The notes beneath the pieces are model-generated. The model did no database searches, was not told where the DNA came from, and saw only the letters and a list, made by a program, of their open reading frames with translations. Positions 18,399 through 28,197 of a stretch of 64,000 nucleotides of DNA are shown here, piece after piece (within the stretch, counting starts at the first letter, position 1; the number at the start of each line of letters is the position of its first letter). The translations under genes and the position numbers were made by a program. This stretch comes from Paracoccaceae bacterium (GTDB taxonomy: Bacteria; Pseudomonadota; Alphaproteobacteria; Rhodobacterales; Rhodobacteraceae): NCBI GenBank assembly GCA_014872815.1, contig WKFK01000015.1, positions 62,001 through 126,000 on the forward strand. Reading direction: 5' to 3'.

Positions 18399-18444
18399 AT
18401 TGCCTAAGGCAATGTCCCGAAAGCGGACCCTCCCCACGGGAGGG
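18399..18444. other. two strong hairpins in the XRE-kbl gap
   Basis: In the gene-free stretch 18224-18558 lie ATTGCC-TAA-GGCAAT (18399-18413, stem extended by GGG/CCC) and a perfect CCCTCCC-CAC-GGGAGGG (18428-18444). Neither is followed by a U-run. They could end the XRE transcript or be part of a dispersed repeat. The rest of the gap beyond the kbl promoter shows nothing I can name. Confidence 0.4.
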
Positions 18445-18558
18445 CGCTTTGCAACGTTTCAAGAAACGGACAGGTTTCGCGGATGGTAAGTTGCCTGACA
18501 AAATCTAGCGCGGTGAAAGCGCCCAACCAGAGTCAGGCGCGCCCCTAGTCGCCAACCC

Positions 18559-19116
18559 TCAAGCGTTCTTCACGATCAGAAACACCCGCGCGGGCTCTGT
18601 GGCCTCAATCGCGTGGCCCACATCCGCCGCGTAACGCGCGGTGTCGCCTTCCGCCAAATCCTGCTCGGCGGTCCCGCTTGTCACCGTAACAGTACCCGAC
18701 AGCACGGTTAGCTGTTCCGTCGCTCCACGGGTATGCGGCGCGCTCTTCAGGCTGCCGCCCGCCTCAAAGGTGATGTCATAGACCTCATGGCCACCAACAT
18801 CTTCGGGTGGCGACAAGATGCGTATGAGACAACGATGTCCCATATTATCAAACCGCGGCACATCGGACGCGCGTAGCACATCCACCTTGTCGCCCGCCTG
18901 CGCATCAAGCAAACCGGCAAAATCCACCTGTAAGGCCCGCGTCAGATTCCACAGGGTGGCAATTGTGGGGCTGCTTTCGCCGCGCTCGATCTGGCTCACC
19001 ATGGACCGGCTCACGCCGGAAAGCTTTGCTACCGCGTCCAACGACAACCCCTGCGCACGGCGGGCCTCCCGCAACCGCGCGGGCAAAAGTTCCAAGATAG
19101 GCAGATCGTTACTCAT
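18559..19116 (-). CDS. XRE-family regulator with cupin sensor domain
   Basis: A 185-residue regulator with an N-terminal Cro/CI helix-turn-helix (LREARRAQGLSLDAVAKLSG, then VSRSMVSQIERGESSPT). A linker is followed by a C-terminal double-stranded beta-helix cupin (residues 105-182, ending with AEGDTARYAADVGHAIEA and a VFLIVKN strand). This two-domain type often senses a small metabolite. It is upstream of and parallel to kbl-tdh, 335 bases away, and divergent from the acetyl-CoA acetyltransferase gene; control of either is possible and unproven. Confidence 0.88.
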   Translation of the reverse strand: MSNDLPILELLPARLREARRAQGLSLDAVAKLSGVSRSMVSQIERGESSPTIATLWNLTRALQVDFAGLLDAQAGDKVDVLRASDVPRFDNMGHRCLIRILSPPEDVGGHEVYDITFEAGGSLKSAPHTRGATEQLTVLSGTVTVTSGTAEQDLAEGDTARYAADVGHAIEATEPARVFLIVKNA

Positions 19117-19273
19117 GCCCCCAAATGGGCGACTTCCGCGCCTTTTGTCAATCGATCCACCCGTTGCCGCTCCGTAAGACTACGGGCCCTCACTCTGTGA
19201 CGCACCGTTCCACCTGACTCCCCGATGCTGCAACTGCATACTGCACCCAACACGATTTCATGAGGAGACGACC

Positions 19274-20449
19274 ATGTCGGACATCGTAATTCTGGGCGGC
19301 GCCCGCACCGCTATTGGCACTTTCGGCGGCTCGCTGGCCAACACTGCCCCCATTGATCTTGGCACCGCTGCCGCCAAAGCCGCACTGGAACGGTCCGGCG
19401 TCGAAGGCGGCCAGATTGGCCATGTGGTTTATGGCCACGTGATCAACACAGAACCACGCGACATGTATCTGTCCCGTGTTGCTGCGATGCAGGCAGGCAT
19501 CCCGGACACCACCCCCGCGATGAACGTGAACCGCCTCTGCGGCTCCGGCGCACAGGCCATTGTCTCCGCCACGCAATCCCTGATGCTGGGTGACGCCGAC
19601 TTCACGCTGGCCGGTGGTGCCGAAAACATGTCCCGCAGCCCCTACATCATGCAGTCCCAGCGTTGGGGCCAGAAAATGGGTGACGTCAAAACGCTGGACA
19701 TGATGCTGGGTGCGTTGAACTGCCCGTTTGGCACCGGCCACATGGGCATCACCGCCGAAAACGTCGCCGACGAACATGATGTGACCCGCGAAGACATGGA
19801 CGCCTTTGCGCTGGCCTCCCAAGAACGCGCTGCCGCCGCCATCGAGGCCGGCTACTTCGACGAACAGATCGTCCCCGTCGAGGTCAAAGTGAAACGCGAC
19901 ATGGTGCCCTTTGCCCGTGACGAGCACCCAACCGCCTCCACCATGGAGAGCCTGGGCAAGCTGCGTGCCGTGTTCAAGAAAGACGGCCGCGTAACCGCAG
20001 GCAATGCCTCGGGCATCAACGACGGTGCTGCCGCCATCGTCATGGCCCGCGCTGAGGCGGCGGAGAAAGCTGGTCTGACACCCAAGTTCCGCGTTCTGGG
20101 TTATGCGCACGCCGGTGTCCGCCCAGAGGTCATGGGCATTGGTCCGGTGCCCGCGGTGGAAAATCTGCTGGCCAAAACCGGCCTGAGCATCGCGGACTTC
20201 GACGTCATCGAGTCCAACGAGGCCTTCGCGGCCCAAGCGATTGCCGTGAACAAAGGTCTCGGCCTTGATCCAGCCAAAGTGAACCCAAACGGCGGCGCGA
20301 TTGCGCTCGGCCATCCAGTTGGCGCAACCGGCGCGATCATCACCGTGAAAGCCATGTATGAGCTCGAGCGCACCGGTGGTTCCAAAGGTCTCATCACCAT
20401 GTGCATCGGCGGCGGGCAGGGCATCGCCATCGCAATTGAGCGCATCTAA
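19274..20449 (+). CDS. acetyl-CoA C-acetyltransferase (thiolase)
   Basis: Condenses two acetyl-CoA to acetoacetyl-CoA, or runs the reverse thiolysis. The 391-residue product has all thiolase signatures: the nucleophile Cys89 in NRLCGSGAQAI, SNEAFAAQAIAV with the Asn, GGAIALGHPVGATGA with the catalytic His, and CIGGGQGIAIAIE with the second Cys. The sequence is of the AtoB/PhaA kind. GAGGAG precedes the ATG. No phaB follows; the gene ends at a hairpin, so it looks monocistronic. Confidence 0.93.
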   Translation: MSDIVILGGARTAIGTFGGSLANTAPIDLGTAAAKAALERSGVEGGQIGHVVYGHVINTEPRDMYLSRVAAMQAGIPDTTPAMNVNRLCGSGAQAIVSATQSLMLGDADFTLAGGAENMSRSPYIMQSQRWGQKMGDVKTLDMMLGALNCPFGTGHMGITAENVADEHDVTREDMDAFALASQERAAAAIEAGYFDEQIVPVEVKVKRDMVPFARDEHPTASTMESLGKLRAVFKKDGRVTAGNASGINDGAAAIVMARAEAAEKAGLTPKFRVLGYAHAGVRPEVMGIGPVPAVENLLAKTGLSIADFDVIESNEAFAAQAIAVNKGLGLDPAKVNPNGGAIALGHPVGATGAIITVKAMYELERTGGSKGLITMCIGGGQGIAIAIERI

Positions 20450-20467
20450 CGCGTCACTTAGCACTCA

Positions 20468-20493
20468 GGGCCAAAGGTTAACGCCTTTGGCCC
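20468..20493 (+). terminator. hairpin after the thiolase gene
   Basis: Perfect ten-base stem GGGCCAAAGG / CCTTTGGCCC with loop TTAACG, 19 bases past the thiolase stop. No long U-run follows, so termination is probable rather than certain. Confidence 0.6.
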
Positions 20494-20502
20494 ATCAAAT
20501 CG

Positions 20503-20550
20503 CGCACCTCCGCAATACAGTCGCGATACCGACGTGATACCGACGTGCCA
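20503..20550 (+). repeat. dispersed 48-base repeat, copy 1
   Basis: Starts with CGCACCTCCGCAATAC and then shows ATACAGTC, ATACCGAC, ATACCGAC at 20515, 20526 and 20537, an exact 11-base period. It matches the reverse complement of 38410-38457 without gaps at 40 of 48 positions by eye. It lies between the convergent 3' ends of the thiolase and pbpC genes. Confidence 0.75.
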
Positions 20551-20559
20551 CTTCAATGG

Positions 20560-22599
20560 TTAATCCACCCAAAATGTGACGCGATCCGACGCCCCTTTGG
20601 CGTCAATCACTGTCACCGTTGCGCTGCCTTTTCCAGCCAACGGCACCATCATTTCCCGCATCCGACTTTGCTGCACAACCGGCGCACCATTGGCCAACAC
20701 GGTGAACGGCAAGGCACCGTTCTTGACCTTTAAAATGACCTCGCTGTTGTTGCCCTCCAATGTTGCCCCATCTGGCGGAAAGGCGACAGTCAGCGCATCC
20801 TCAGGCTTTTCAAATAGTGCATCGCGACCCCGAAATTTTCGAAGCGGTTCAGGCAGTTGCCCTGTGCTGACAATCAGCGTTTCCGGCGGCGGCGGCCCGA
20901 GTGGCGTCAGGTCCGGCGCGATCCGCTGGAACACCTCAAACAACACCGGCGCGGCCACCTCGGCCCCAAATGCTCCCGGCACCGGCGTCCCGTCTGGCCG
21001 CCCAATCCAGACACCGGCCACATGCTGACCATCAAACCCAATCGCCCAGGTGTCCCGGTGCCCGTAAGACGTCCCGGTTTTATAGGCCAACCCATTGCGC
21101 AGCGCCCCCTTGGGCGGCGCAATCCCAGACAGAATGTCGCCTAAGTGCCAAGCCGCCGATCGACTCATAACCCGTTGCTTTAGTGAGGTTTCTTCGCCGG
21201 ATCTCCAGCGCAAATCCTGAGCCATCCCTCCCTGCGGGATCACCGCATACAGCTGTACCAACTCTTCCAGGGACAGCCCCACGCCCCCCAGCGCGACAGC
21301 CAATCCAGCCACCCCGCCAGGCACCTCAGGCGCCGCCCCTGCCTTACGCATGGCCGCCATCAAATTGGCAGGCCCAATCTCATCCGTGAGCAAAACCACC
21401 GGCAAATTCAGCGACTGCGCCAAGGCTTCCCGCACCCGCAATTCCCCGCGAAACCGCCCGTCAAAGTTCTGCGGCGCATAGGTCCCAAACCGCACCGGCG
21501 CATCGGTGATCAAAGTCTCCGGATGCGCCAAGCCTTGATCAAAAGAAAGCCCATACACCAATGGCTTAAGCGTCGATCCCGGCGAGCGCTTAGCCTGTGT
21601 CATGTCCACGAAACCTTGCCGGTGATCACCGTCGGAAAACCCCGCCGATCCCACAGACGCGAGAACTTCCCCGCTGTGATGATCGGCGACAACCATGGCA
21701 ATGGACACACGGTCCTCCAAGCCACTCAAGGCTTTGGCGGCAAGCTGTTCCAGCGAGATTTGTAGGTCGCGCGACAACGTCACCTGATGCACAATCGCCT
21801 CCGGCCGCTCCGCCACAACGCGGTCCGCCATATGCGGCGCGAGGCTCGGAAATGCCCGTCGCTGATTTGGCACCGGTGTCACCAACGCTGCAGACACAGC
21901 CTCTTCCGTCAAAACACCAGCAACAACAGCACGTTGCAGCACCCGTTCCCGTGCCTCTGTCGCCGCTTTGGGATGCCGATCCGGCCGCCGCCCGTTAGGA
22001 CTTTGCGGCAAAGCCACCAACAGCGCCGCCTGCGCAGGTGTCAACCGATGCGGCTCTTTTCCAAACCACGCCAGTGTCGCCGCGCGTACCCCCTCCAAGT
22101 TCCCACCAAACGGTGCATGTGCCAGATAAAGCGCGAGAATTTCCTCTTTGCTCAGGGTTTTCTCCAGAGCCAAAGCCACGCGGACTTGCCGCAATTTGCC
22201 TCGCCACGCGCCGGTGCCTGAATCCTCCAATAACCGCGCAACCTGCATCGTCAACGTCGATCCGCCTGAGACAACCTCGCCATTCCAAGCCGCTTGCCCC
22301 AGGGCCCGCAAAACTGCCCAAGGGTCCACACCAGCATGGGACCAAAAGCGCTGGTCTTCATAGGCCACCAGCATGTCGATGTAACCGGAATCAACCGCAT
22401 CCAAACCACTTCCCATACGCCACAGCCCGTCGTCCACCGTATAGGCGCGCAGCAAATTCCCATCACGATCAACCACTTGCACCGAGGTGTCGACTAGAAG
22501 GTCAGGCAGCTCAGTATGTGCCACCCACCGATCTACGCCGTCCCGCACCGCGGCTGCCAATAGCAGCGCAGCGACAAGGAAAAATGGCGCAAACCGCAT
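20560..22599 (-). CDS. pbpC: penicillin-binding protein 1C
   Basis: Bifunctional peptidoglycan synthase. The 679-residue product has a membrane anchor (residues 2-18) and a glycosyltransferase domain (YEDQRFWSHAGVDPWAVLRA, GGSTLTMQVARLLE, and ALYLAHAPFGGNLEGVRAAT). The penicillin-binding domain carries SPGSTLKPLVY (SxxK), a later SLN box (AQSLNLPVVLL) and KTGTSYGHRDTWAIGFD. A C-terminal PBP1C-type domain of about 90 residues closes it. The ATG lies one base after the stop of the alpha-2-macroglobulin gene, so they form one operon, the usual pairing for these two families. Confidence 0.95.
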   Translation of the reverse strand: MRFAPFFLVAALLLAAAVRDGVDRWVAHTELPDLLVDTSVQVVDRDGNLLRAYTVDDGLWRMGSGLDAVDSGYIDMLVAYEDQRFWSHAGVDPWAVLRALGQAAWNGEVVSGGSTLTMQVARLLEDSGTGAWRGKLRQVRVALALEKTLSKEEILALYLAHAPFGGNLEGVRAATLAWFGKEPHRLTPAQAALLVALPQSPNGRRPDRHPKAATEARERVLQRAVVAGVLTEEAVSAALVTPVPNQRRAFPSLAPHMADRVVAERPEAIVHQVTLSRDLQISLEQLAAKALSGLEDRVSIAMVVADHHSGEVLASVGSAGFSDGDHRQGFVDMTQAKRSPGSTLKPLVYGLSFDQGLAHPETLITDAPVRFGTYAPQNFDGRFRGELRVREALAQSLNLPVVLLTDEIGPANLMAAMRKAGAAPEVPGGVAGLAVALGGVGLSLEELVQLYAVIPQGGMAQDLRWRSGEETSLKQRVMSRSAAWHLGDILSGIAPPKGALRNGLAYKTGTSYGHRDTWAIGFDGQHVAGVWIGRPDGTPVPGAFGAEVAAPVLFEVFQRIAPDLTPLGPPPPETLIVSTGQLPEPLRKFRGRDALFEKPEDALTVAFPPDGATLEGNNSEVILKVKNGALPFTVLANGAPVVQQSRMREMMVPLAGKGSATVTVIDAKGASDRVTFWVD

Positions 22600-22600
22600 G

Positions 22601-25600
22601 TTACTCGGTCACGATCAGACGGGAGGCATCAGTGTTGGCGCGGTATTGCGGACGGTACATATCCTCCACCAACGCAGCCGGATGATGGTATTCGCCGGGA
22701 GATACCGCTCGCACGATGTAAGCCAACCTAAAGGATTGATCTGATTGCCAGTCCACCGCAGCCAAGAACCGATCCGAACGGAACTCGCTGTGCTCGGCAT
22801 AGGTAGGTTGCAGCCAGTCCAAAGCCCGCACATCGCCGCTTGAGAGTAAGTTTGGATTGTCGATCTCAAACCCTGCTGGCAGTGGGTCATTGACCATCAG
22901 CCGCGCGCCAACTTTGCTGGACGGCGTTACGGTCAGCACGGTGACAAAACGGTCGCCCGTCGTAACCTGAGCGCCAGTAACCTCTGTCCCTTCCATGGTG
23001 AAATACTGGCGTGACAGTTGGTATCCATAACCGCCATTTTGGATTTGATAGGTCGGCACACCAACAGTAGTTACCGTGACCGACTGTGGCGCATCTCCTT
23101 CATTTTTCAAAACAAAATCTGAGGTCATCGCGCTGTCCGGCACTCGCTCTAGCAACGGCCCATCCAAGGCCGCACTGTTTAGGCTCAGCGTGTTGGACCC
23201 TGCGTCCTCGATCAACGCATGCGCCGCCATTAGCGACCACACCGATTCCTGTGTAGAAAGATCACGTCCCGGCGCCGTCACCCGTGTGAGCAGCGCACTG
23301 CGATCCACCGCTTCGCTGCCAGCTTCGACTGCCAGCGTCAGTGCACCGGCAGCATCGCGCAGGTTGGTGCCGTAATCCACACGCCACAATAGGCCCTCGT
23401 TGCTTTGTGCTTGTCCCTCAATCAGGCGCGCTGACTGGCGGAACATATAATCGGCGCGGGTCTGGTCGCCGTAAAACGTCAGCGCCGCGCCAAGTTGTGC
23501 CGCCGCCAGGGGCGTGGCAAAGGCCTCAGCTTTCACATCAGCATAGTAGCGCAGGTCTCCCATATTGGCCGCGCCTTCTCGGGCCAGTACCATCAACGCA
23601 TAAGCCAAGTCCTCCCCACCTTTGTCAAAGTCGGGCGCATAGTTCACACGATTGCGCAGATTGTTCATGGCCTGCGTGAACGCCACATCCGGCACGGCAT
23701 GTCCCTGCGCCTTTGCACGAGACAGGAAATCGCTCACATAGGCGTCCAACCAGAAATCACCGGACACGGGTTGCCAAAGACCAAATGCTCCGTTGCTGGA
23801 CTGACGAGTGAGCACCAACGCAATGGCATCGGCGATCCGTGAATCCAGGGTCTGGCTTGCCGCCAATCCCAGAGCATCGGCCACATCTTCGAAGTACAAA
23901 AGCGGCAGGGTCTGCGACGCGACTTGCTCGGTGCAGCCATACGGATAACGGTCCAAAGCCCGCATCAAACCCGGCGCGTCAAATCGTGCCAACACTCCAG
24001 ACGAGAGGACCGCCTCGGCTGTGCCTGGCCGCAAGTCCGCAAATAGATCAGAGCCTAACGTGAGGCTTTCGCCAGCCGCCAACACCACCTGACGGGTTTC
24101 ACTTATGGCTGGGTCGTTGTCTCGAACCGGCAAGACCAGCGATTTGGTGAGCAGTTTGCCGTCTGGCGTGGTCAGCGCCACGTCAATGCTATGGTCGCCT
24201 ACGTCTTGGGCCACGAGCGGGACGGAGAATTTGGCTGAGCCACGGTCTTCCAGCGTCAAACCCGAGGGAACTGCACCCTCTTCCAGAATTACGCCGTCAC
24301 TCGCCACAACATCTAGTCCCATGCGCCCGGATGGACCTTCGGCATGCACAAACTCCAACAGCAGTCGGCTTTCATCGCCCGGCGCAAGGAACCGCGGCAG
24401 GCTTGCGGTCACCACAACTGGATCGCGCACCAAAACCTCTTGCTCCACCTGCCCTACGCCAGTTGCGGACCAAGCTACGGCCATAAGACGCACGGCGCCG
24501 TTAAACTCTGGAATGTCGAACTGTACCTGCGCCATGCCGTTGGCACCAACTTCGATGGGGCCTTGGAAATAAGCTACAAGCTCTTCGGTCGGCGGCGGTG
24601 AGTCAAAACTGGAGCCAGCATTTGCGTCACCGCCAGACCGTAACGCCCCCATGGAGCCGGTCATACCATTGATCAAGCGCCCATAAATGTCGCGGATTTC
24701 CATGCCCAACCGACGTTGACCAAAGTAATGCTCCGACGGATCTGGGCTTTCAAAACTGGTCAGGTTGAGGATGCCGACATCCACGGCTGCCAAAGTCACA
24801 AAAGCGGTTTCGCCCTCTGCCAAACCGTCGACTTTCAGGGACACATCCAGTGGCCCGCGCGGCGCAATTTGCGCCGGGGCGATGAGGTCAACCGAGAGCA
24901 GCTTGGCGCCCGGATCCACCTTTGCATAGCTGAGCCCCAACGCCCGCGCCGGGTTCTTACCAGCTGGCACATCAGACGGCCGGATCACCGACGCCGTGAC
25001 ATAGGCGCCTGCTCCCCACTCGTCCGTGACATTCAGCGGGATCAAATTTTCGCCCTCGCTGACTTCCACAGCCTGCATCGAAATCAACCGGTTGGACATA
25101 ACAGAGACAAGCGCCGTGCCGGCAAAACGCGGCACCAGACGCAGCTGCGCAGTTTCGCCACTGCGGAACATGTCTTTGTCCAAAGACAGTTCAAGAGTGT
25201 CCGGGGTTTCGGTCGCATCCACCGGCGCGTACCAACCTGCATAAAACTCCACCGCGCTGGACACAAAATCGCCGCCGGTTTGCTCCACCACAATCTCGTA
25301 GCGGCCCCAATCCACCTTTGCAGCGACTTCCACAACGGCGTCACCTAAGGTCGCAGATCCACTGGCCACAGCTGTGCGGCGGGTGGTTGGCTCCCACTCC
25401 CAACTGCCACCCAACTGATACCATTGATAACGCGTTTCCACGCGGTTTACGGTCCATTTAACGGGCATTTGCGTACGCGTTAAATCTGGAGCCAATGCCA
25501 GCAGATCAAACTGAGCCGTTCCGCCTTCCGGCACTACCTCCTCGTCAAAATGCGGCTTGATCCCTATCAAAGCCGTCGGAGACGCAACTGGATGGGACAG

Positions 25601-28039
25601 GCGTCGCTCCACGGGACGGCCAGACCCTTCAAGCACCCGCATCGTGATATCAGCCGACAGCGCGTGACCCGCTGCGTCTTGAGACGGCAAAGGCAGAAAG
25701 ATGTCCGCTTGCCCTAGAGCATCCGTCACGTCGCCGTAGAAATATTCTGTTTGTCCGTAGAACGGCTGGTCATACCGGCCAAAGCGATAGTCTTCATATC
25801 CTTCAATCTCGGATTGCGCCCGCAGAGTGAGCTGTCCTTCGACACTCAAATCTGCCGCTGGCGCGCCAAACAGATAGCGCGCTTCGAGCTTGAGGGGGGC
25901 TGGGTCGTCCTCGGTCAAAGGCCCACTTGGCGGTGTCAACTCGAAGTCGATGCGTTCAGGTAGAAAATCCTCAACCAATACCTTGGCGGTGGCCAAGGCC
26001 GGGGCCTCAAGGTCAGATTTGAATTCCAACGTCCAACGCCCACGTGGCACCGTTGCGCCAAGTGGCATGTCAAATACATGACCTCCTGCCACACCCTCTG
26101 TGGAGACCTCGCGGCTGTATTCCACACCATCCGGGCGGGTCAAAATGGCGGTCACAGGCAGTGATGGTAAGGCTTCGGCGAGGAGACCGCGCGCCAAGGC
26201 GGTCACATGGATAGTTTCGCCTGCGCGGTAGGCACCGCGATCCGTTGCCACAAAGAGATCAATTGGCGGCGCGGCTGGACGGCCCTCGACACCCCGGTCA
26301 GACAGATCAAATGCTGGATCTGTAAGCGACAAGAACGTGAAGTCCTCTCCTGTCTCAACGAGCAGCAGTGCAGGTGCCTGTGCACCGGTGCCTCGTGTCA
26401 AGCCTGCATCAAACCGAGCATAGCCCTCAGCATCACTCATGACGGTGCCCAAAACGCGGTTGGCCTGAGAAATCAGGGACACTTTTGCCTGTTCCAAGGC
26501 GGTCGCGTCTGACAAGCGGCGCACAAAGGCATGCAAACCGTCGGTTCCATTCAGGCTGGTCAGACCAATGTCAGACAGCAAGAACCATTGCGTGGCGGCG
26601 GTTTCATCATATTTGTCCGCACCCGGCAGGTCAGCGGTCAAAGCATAAACACCAGCCGGCTGGCCAGCGACCAAATCCGCCATAGGCAGGCGGGTTGTCA
26701 CGGTCTGGTTTAAGGTATTTTGTACCTCACCAGTGCCGGTCCAGATCGTTTCCGCCACATCTCGGGCAAAATCATCTACCTGCCAATAGCTTAGCGGTTG
26801 CCCAAAATAGCTGTCTTGAATGGCACGCAAAATGTTGCGGTCATTCACGCGCTGCAGGGTCAGTTCCACTTCATCCAGGTTGACGGTCTCAATTGGAAGC
26901 CCCGCGTCTTGGCTCCGAGGCAATACATAGGCCCGCCCACCGAAGGCCACACTTGGGCTACGGTCACGCACATAGGCGTTGAGCGTTATGTCTTTGATCA
27001 GAGTTTCGCCGCTTTGCGCTGGCAAACCTTCCCGGAAAGTCACCTCAAGACGCTGCCCATGTGTAAGACCTTCGACACAGATGCGGCGCTCTTCAACGCT
27101 CAGGGCCATTTGCGAGGTTGGAAGCTTCAAAAACGGTGCGTAATCCTGCCCGACTTTGATCAGCGGTTCATTGAACTCCGCACAAAACCGCGGCTCTTCC
27201 GAGTCACTCTCCACAACGTGTTCAGAGATACGGAAACCGTATTTGCCTATGGCTGCGTCCAATCTCTGCGCCACATCCATGCGCGGTTGAATCGACTCGG
27301 CCAGCCGAAGGCTACGCAGCACCGCTTTACCCCGATCCTGCTCTTCCAATTGGTCCGCCATCAAGATCAGCGCGTTCACGCGTTCAGCGCGATCTTCCGC
27401 CCGTAAGTAAGCGTTGATGCTGCCAAGGAAAGCGCGCTCGCGAAAGGTGCGGGCTTCCGATGACTTGTCGCTTTTTAGGTTAGCGTTCAAACGTGCATAT
27501 TCGTGCCACAAGTCACTACGATCAGACTTGGCGAGGGCACCACCGGTCCAACGCATGGCGCTCAGATTGTTGCCTTCGGCGCGGCGTTCTTGCGCAGCGT
27601 CGAGCATCGCCTGCACTGTCCAGGGACCGCCGGCATGATACCGCCCAATATTGGTGGCCAAATCTTTGGCACGATCAAAATCCGACTTTCTTAGAAATGT
27701 CAGGTCTTCTGCACGCCCAGCAGCCAAGAAATGCGTTCCGCGGGGCGTTTCAAACACTTCCGCCGACAGGGCACCTTCGTAAGGCTGGCGGTCACTGATC
27801 GCAGATTTCGGGAAACAGGCGTTGGATTTTTGATTGAAGGTGAACGCCATACAATTCTGATTGGCCAAACAGGCTCCAATGCAGGCATCGTAAGTCGTAT
27901 CAAACAGATTTTGCAGATCCGACCCGTAGAAATCCACGTCGCGGCTCACGACGATACGGCGATCCGGCACAAATGTGTCTTCGGCATGCGCCAATCCAGA
28001 ACAAACAGTCAAAATTGCAGCCACAAAAATGCGAAACAT
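22601..28039 (-). CDS. bacterial alpha-2-macroglobulin family protein
   Basis: A 1812-residue periplasmic protease-trapping protein. A signal peptide (residues 1-19, cleavage after AHA) is followed by a PAN/apple-like domain (residues 30-95, with CIGACLANQNCMAFTF). Next come MG-type beta domains with YRAGETIHVTALARG, then the alpha-2-macroglobulin core. The thioester motif is YPYGCTEQ, Cys1369, within the helical barrel domain; the covalent trap is therefore intact in principle. No lipobox is seen, unlike E. coli YfhM. It is first in an operon with pbpC, consistent with guarding the cell wall where PBP1C repairs it. Confidence 0.93.
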   Translation of the reverse strand: MFRIFVAAILTVCSGLAHAEDTFVPDRRIVVSRDVDFYGSDLQNLFDTTYDACIGACLANQNCMAFTFNQKSNACFPKSAISDRQPYEGALSAEVFETPRGTHFLAAGRAEDLTFLRKSDFDRAKDLATNIGRYHAGGPWTVQAMLDAAQERRAEGNNLSAMRWTGGALAKSDRSDLWHEYARLNANLKSDKSSEARTFRERAFLGSINAYLRAEDRAERVNALILMADQLEEQDRGKAVLRSLRLAESIQPRMDVAQRLDAAIGKYGFRISEHVVESDSEEPRFCAEFNEPLIKVGQDYAPFLKLPTSQMALSVEERRICVEGLTHGQRLEVTFREGLPAQSGETLIKDITLNAYVRDRSPSVAFGGRAYVLPRSQDAGLPIETVNLDEVELTLQRVNDRNILRAIQDSYFGQPLSYWQVDDFARDVAETIWTGTGEVQNTLNQTVTTRLPMADLVAGQPAGVYALTADLPGADKYDETAATQWFLLSDIGLTSLNGTDGLHAFVRRLSDATALEQAKVSLISQANRVLGTVMSDAEGYARFDAGLTRGTGAQAPALLLVETGEDFTFLSLTDPAFDLSDRGVEGRPAAPPIDLFVATDRGAYRAGETIHVTALARGLLAEALPSLPVTAILTRPDGVEYSREVSTEGVAGGHVFDMPLGATVPRGRWTLEFKSDLEAPALATAKVLVEDFLPERIDFELTPPSGPLTEDDPAPLKLEARYLFGAPAADLSVEGQLTLRAQSEIEGYEDYRFGRYDQPFYGQTEYFYGDVTDALGQADIFLPLPSQDAAGHALSADITMRVLEGSGRPVERRLSHPVASPTALIGIKPHFDEEVVPEGGTAQFDLLALAPDLTRTQMPVKWTVNRVETRYQWYQLGGSWEWEPTTRRTAVASGSATLGDAVVEVAAKVDWGRYEIVVEQTGGDFVSSAVEFYAGWYAPVDATETPDTLELSLDKDMFRSGETAQLRLVPRFAGTALVSVMSNRLISMQAVEVSEGENLIPLNVTDEWGAGAYVTASVIRPSDVPAGKNPARALGLSYAKVDPGAKLLSVDLIAPAQIAPRGPLDVSLKVDGLAEGETAFVTLAAVDVGILNLTSFESPDPSEHYFGQRRLGMEIRDIYGRLINGMTGSMGALRSGGDANAGSSFDSPPPTEELVAYFQGPIEVGANGMAQVQFDIPEFNGAVRLMAVAWSATGVGQVEQEVLVRDPVVVTASLPRFLAPGDESRLLLEFVHAEGPSGRMGLDVVASDGVILEEGAVPSGLTLEDRGSAKFSVPLVAQDVGDHSIDVALTTPDGKLLTKSLVLPVRDNDPAISETRQVVLAAGESLTLGSDLFADLRPGTAEAVLSSGVLARFDAPGLMRALDRYPYGCTEQVASQTLPLLYFEDVADALGLAASQTLDSRIADAIALVLTRQSSNGAFGLWQPVSGDFWLDAYVSDFLSRAKAQGHAVPDVAFTQAMNNLRNRVNYAPDFDKGGEDLAYALMVLAREGAANMGDLRYYADVKAEAFATPLAAAQLGAALTFYGDQTRADYMFRQSARLIEGQAQSNEGLLWRVDYGTNLRDAAGALTLAVEAGSEAVDRSALLTRVTAPGRDLSTQESVWSLMAAHALIEDAGSNTLSLNSAALDGPLLERVPDSAMTSDFVLKNEGDAPQSVTVTTVGVPTYQIQNGGYGYQLSRQYFTMEGTEVTGAQVTTGDRFVTVLTVTPSSKVGARLMVNDPLPAGFEIDNPNLLSSGDVRALDWLQPTYAEHSEFRSDRFLAAVDWQSDQSFRLAYIVRAVSPGEYHHPAALVEDMYRPQYRANTDASRLIVTE

Positions 28040-28197
28040 ACGGCTTCTCCATCAATCAATGAGGCAATGGTGCCATGGGGGCCACGGACTTGGCAACGAT
28101 AAGAAATTCAGCAAATGCAGCCTATCCGATTAAGCAGATATTCATGGACATTTGAGAGAACGACGAACAATGGATTGGACGATTTAGGGATCGGCGT

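Noticed and set aside
19190..20464. Minus-strand open frame of 424 codons over the thiolase gene
   Set aside because: The plus strand carries every thiolase signature; the antisense frame is Gly/His/Val-rich filler.
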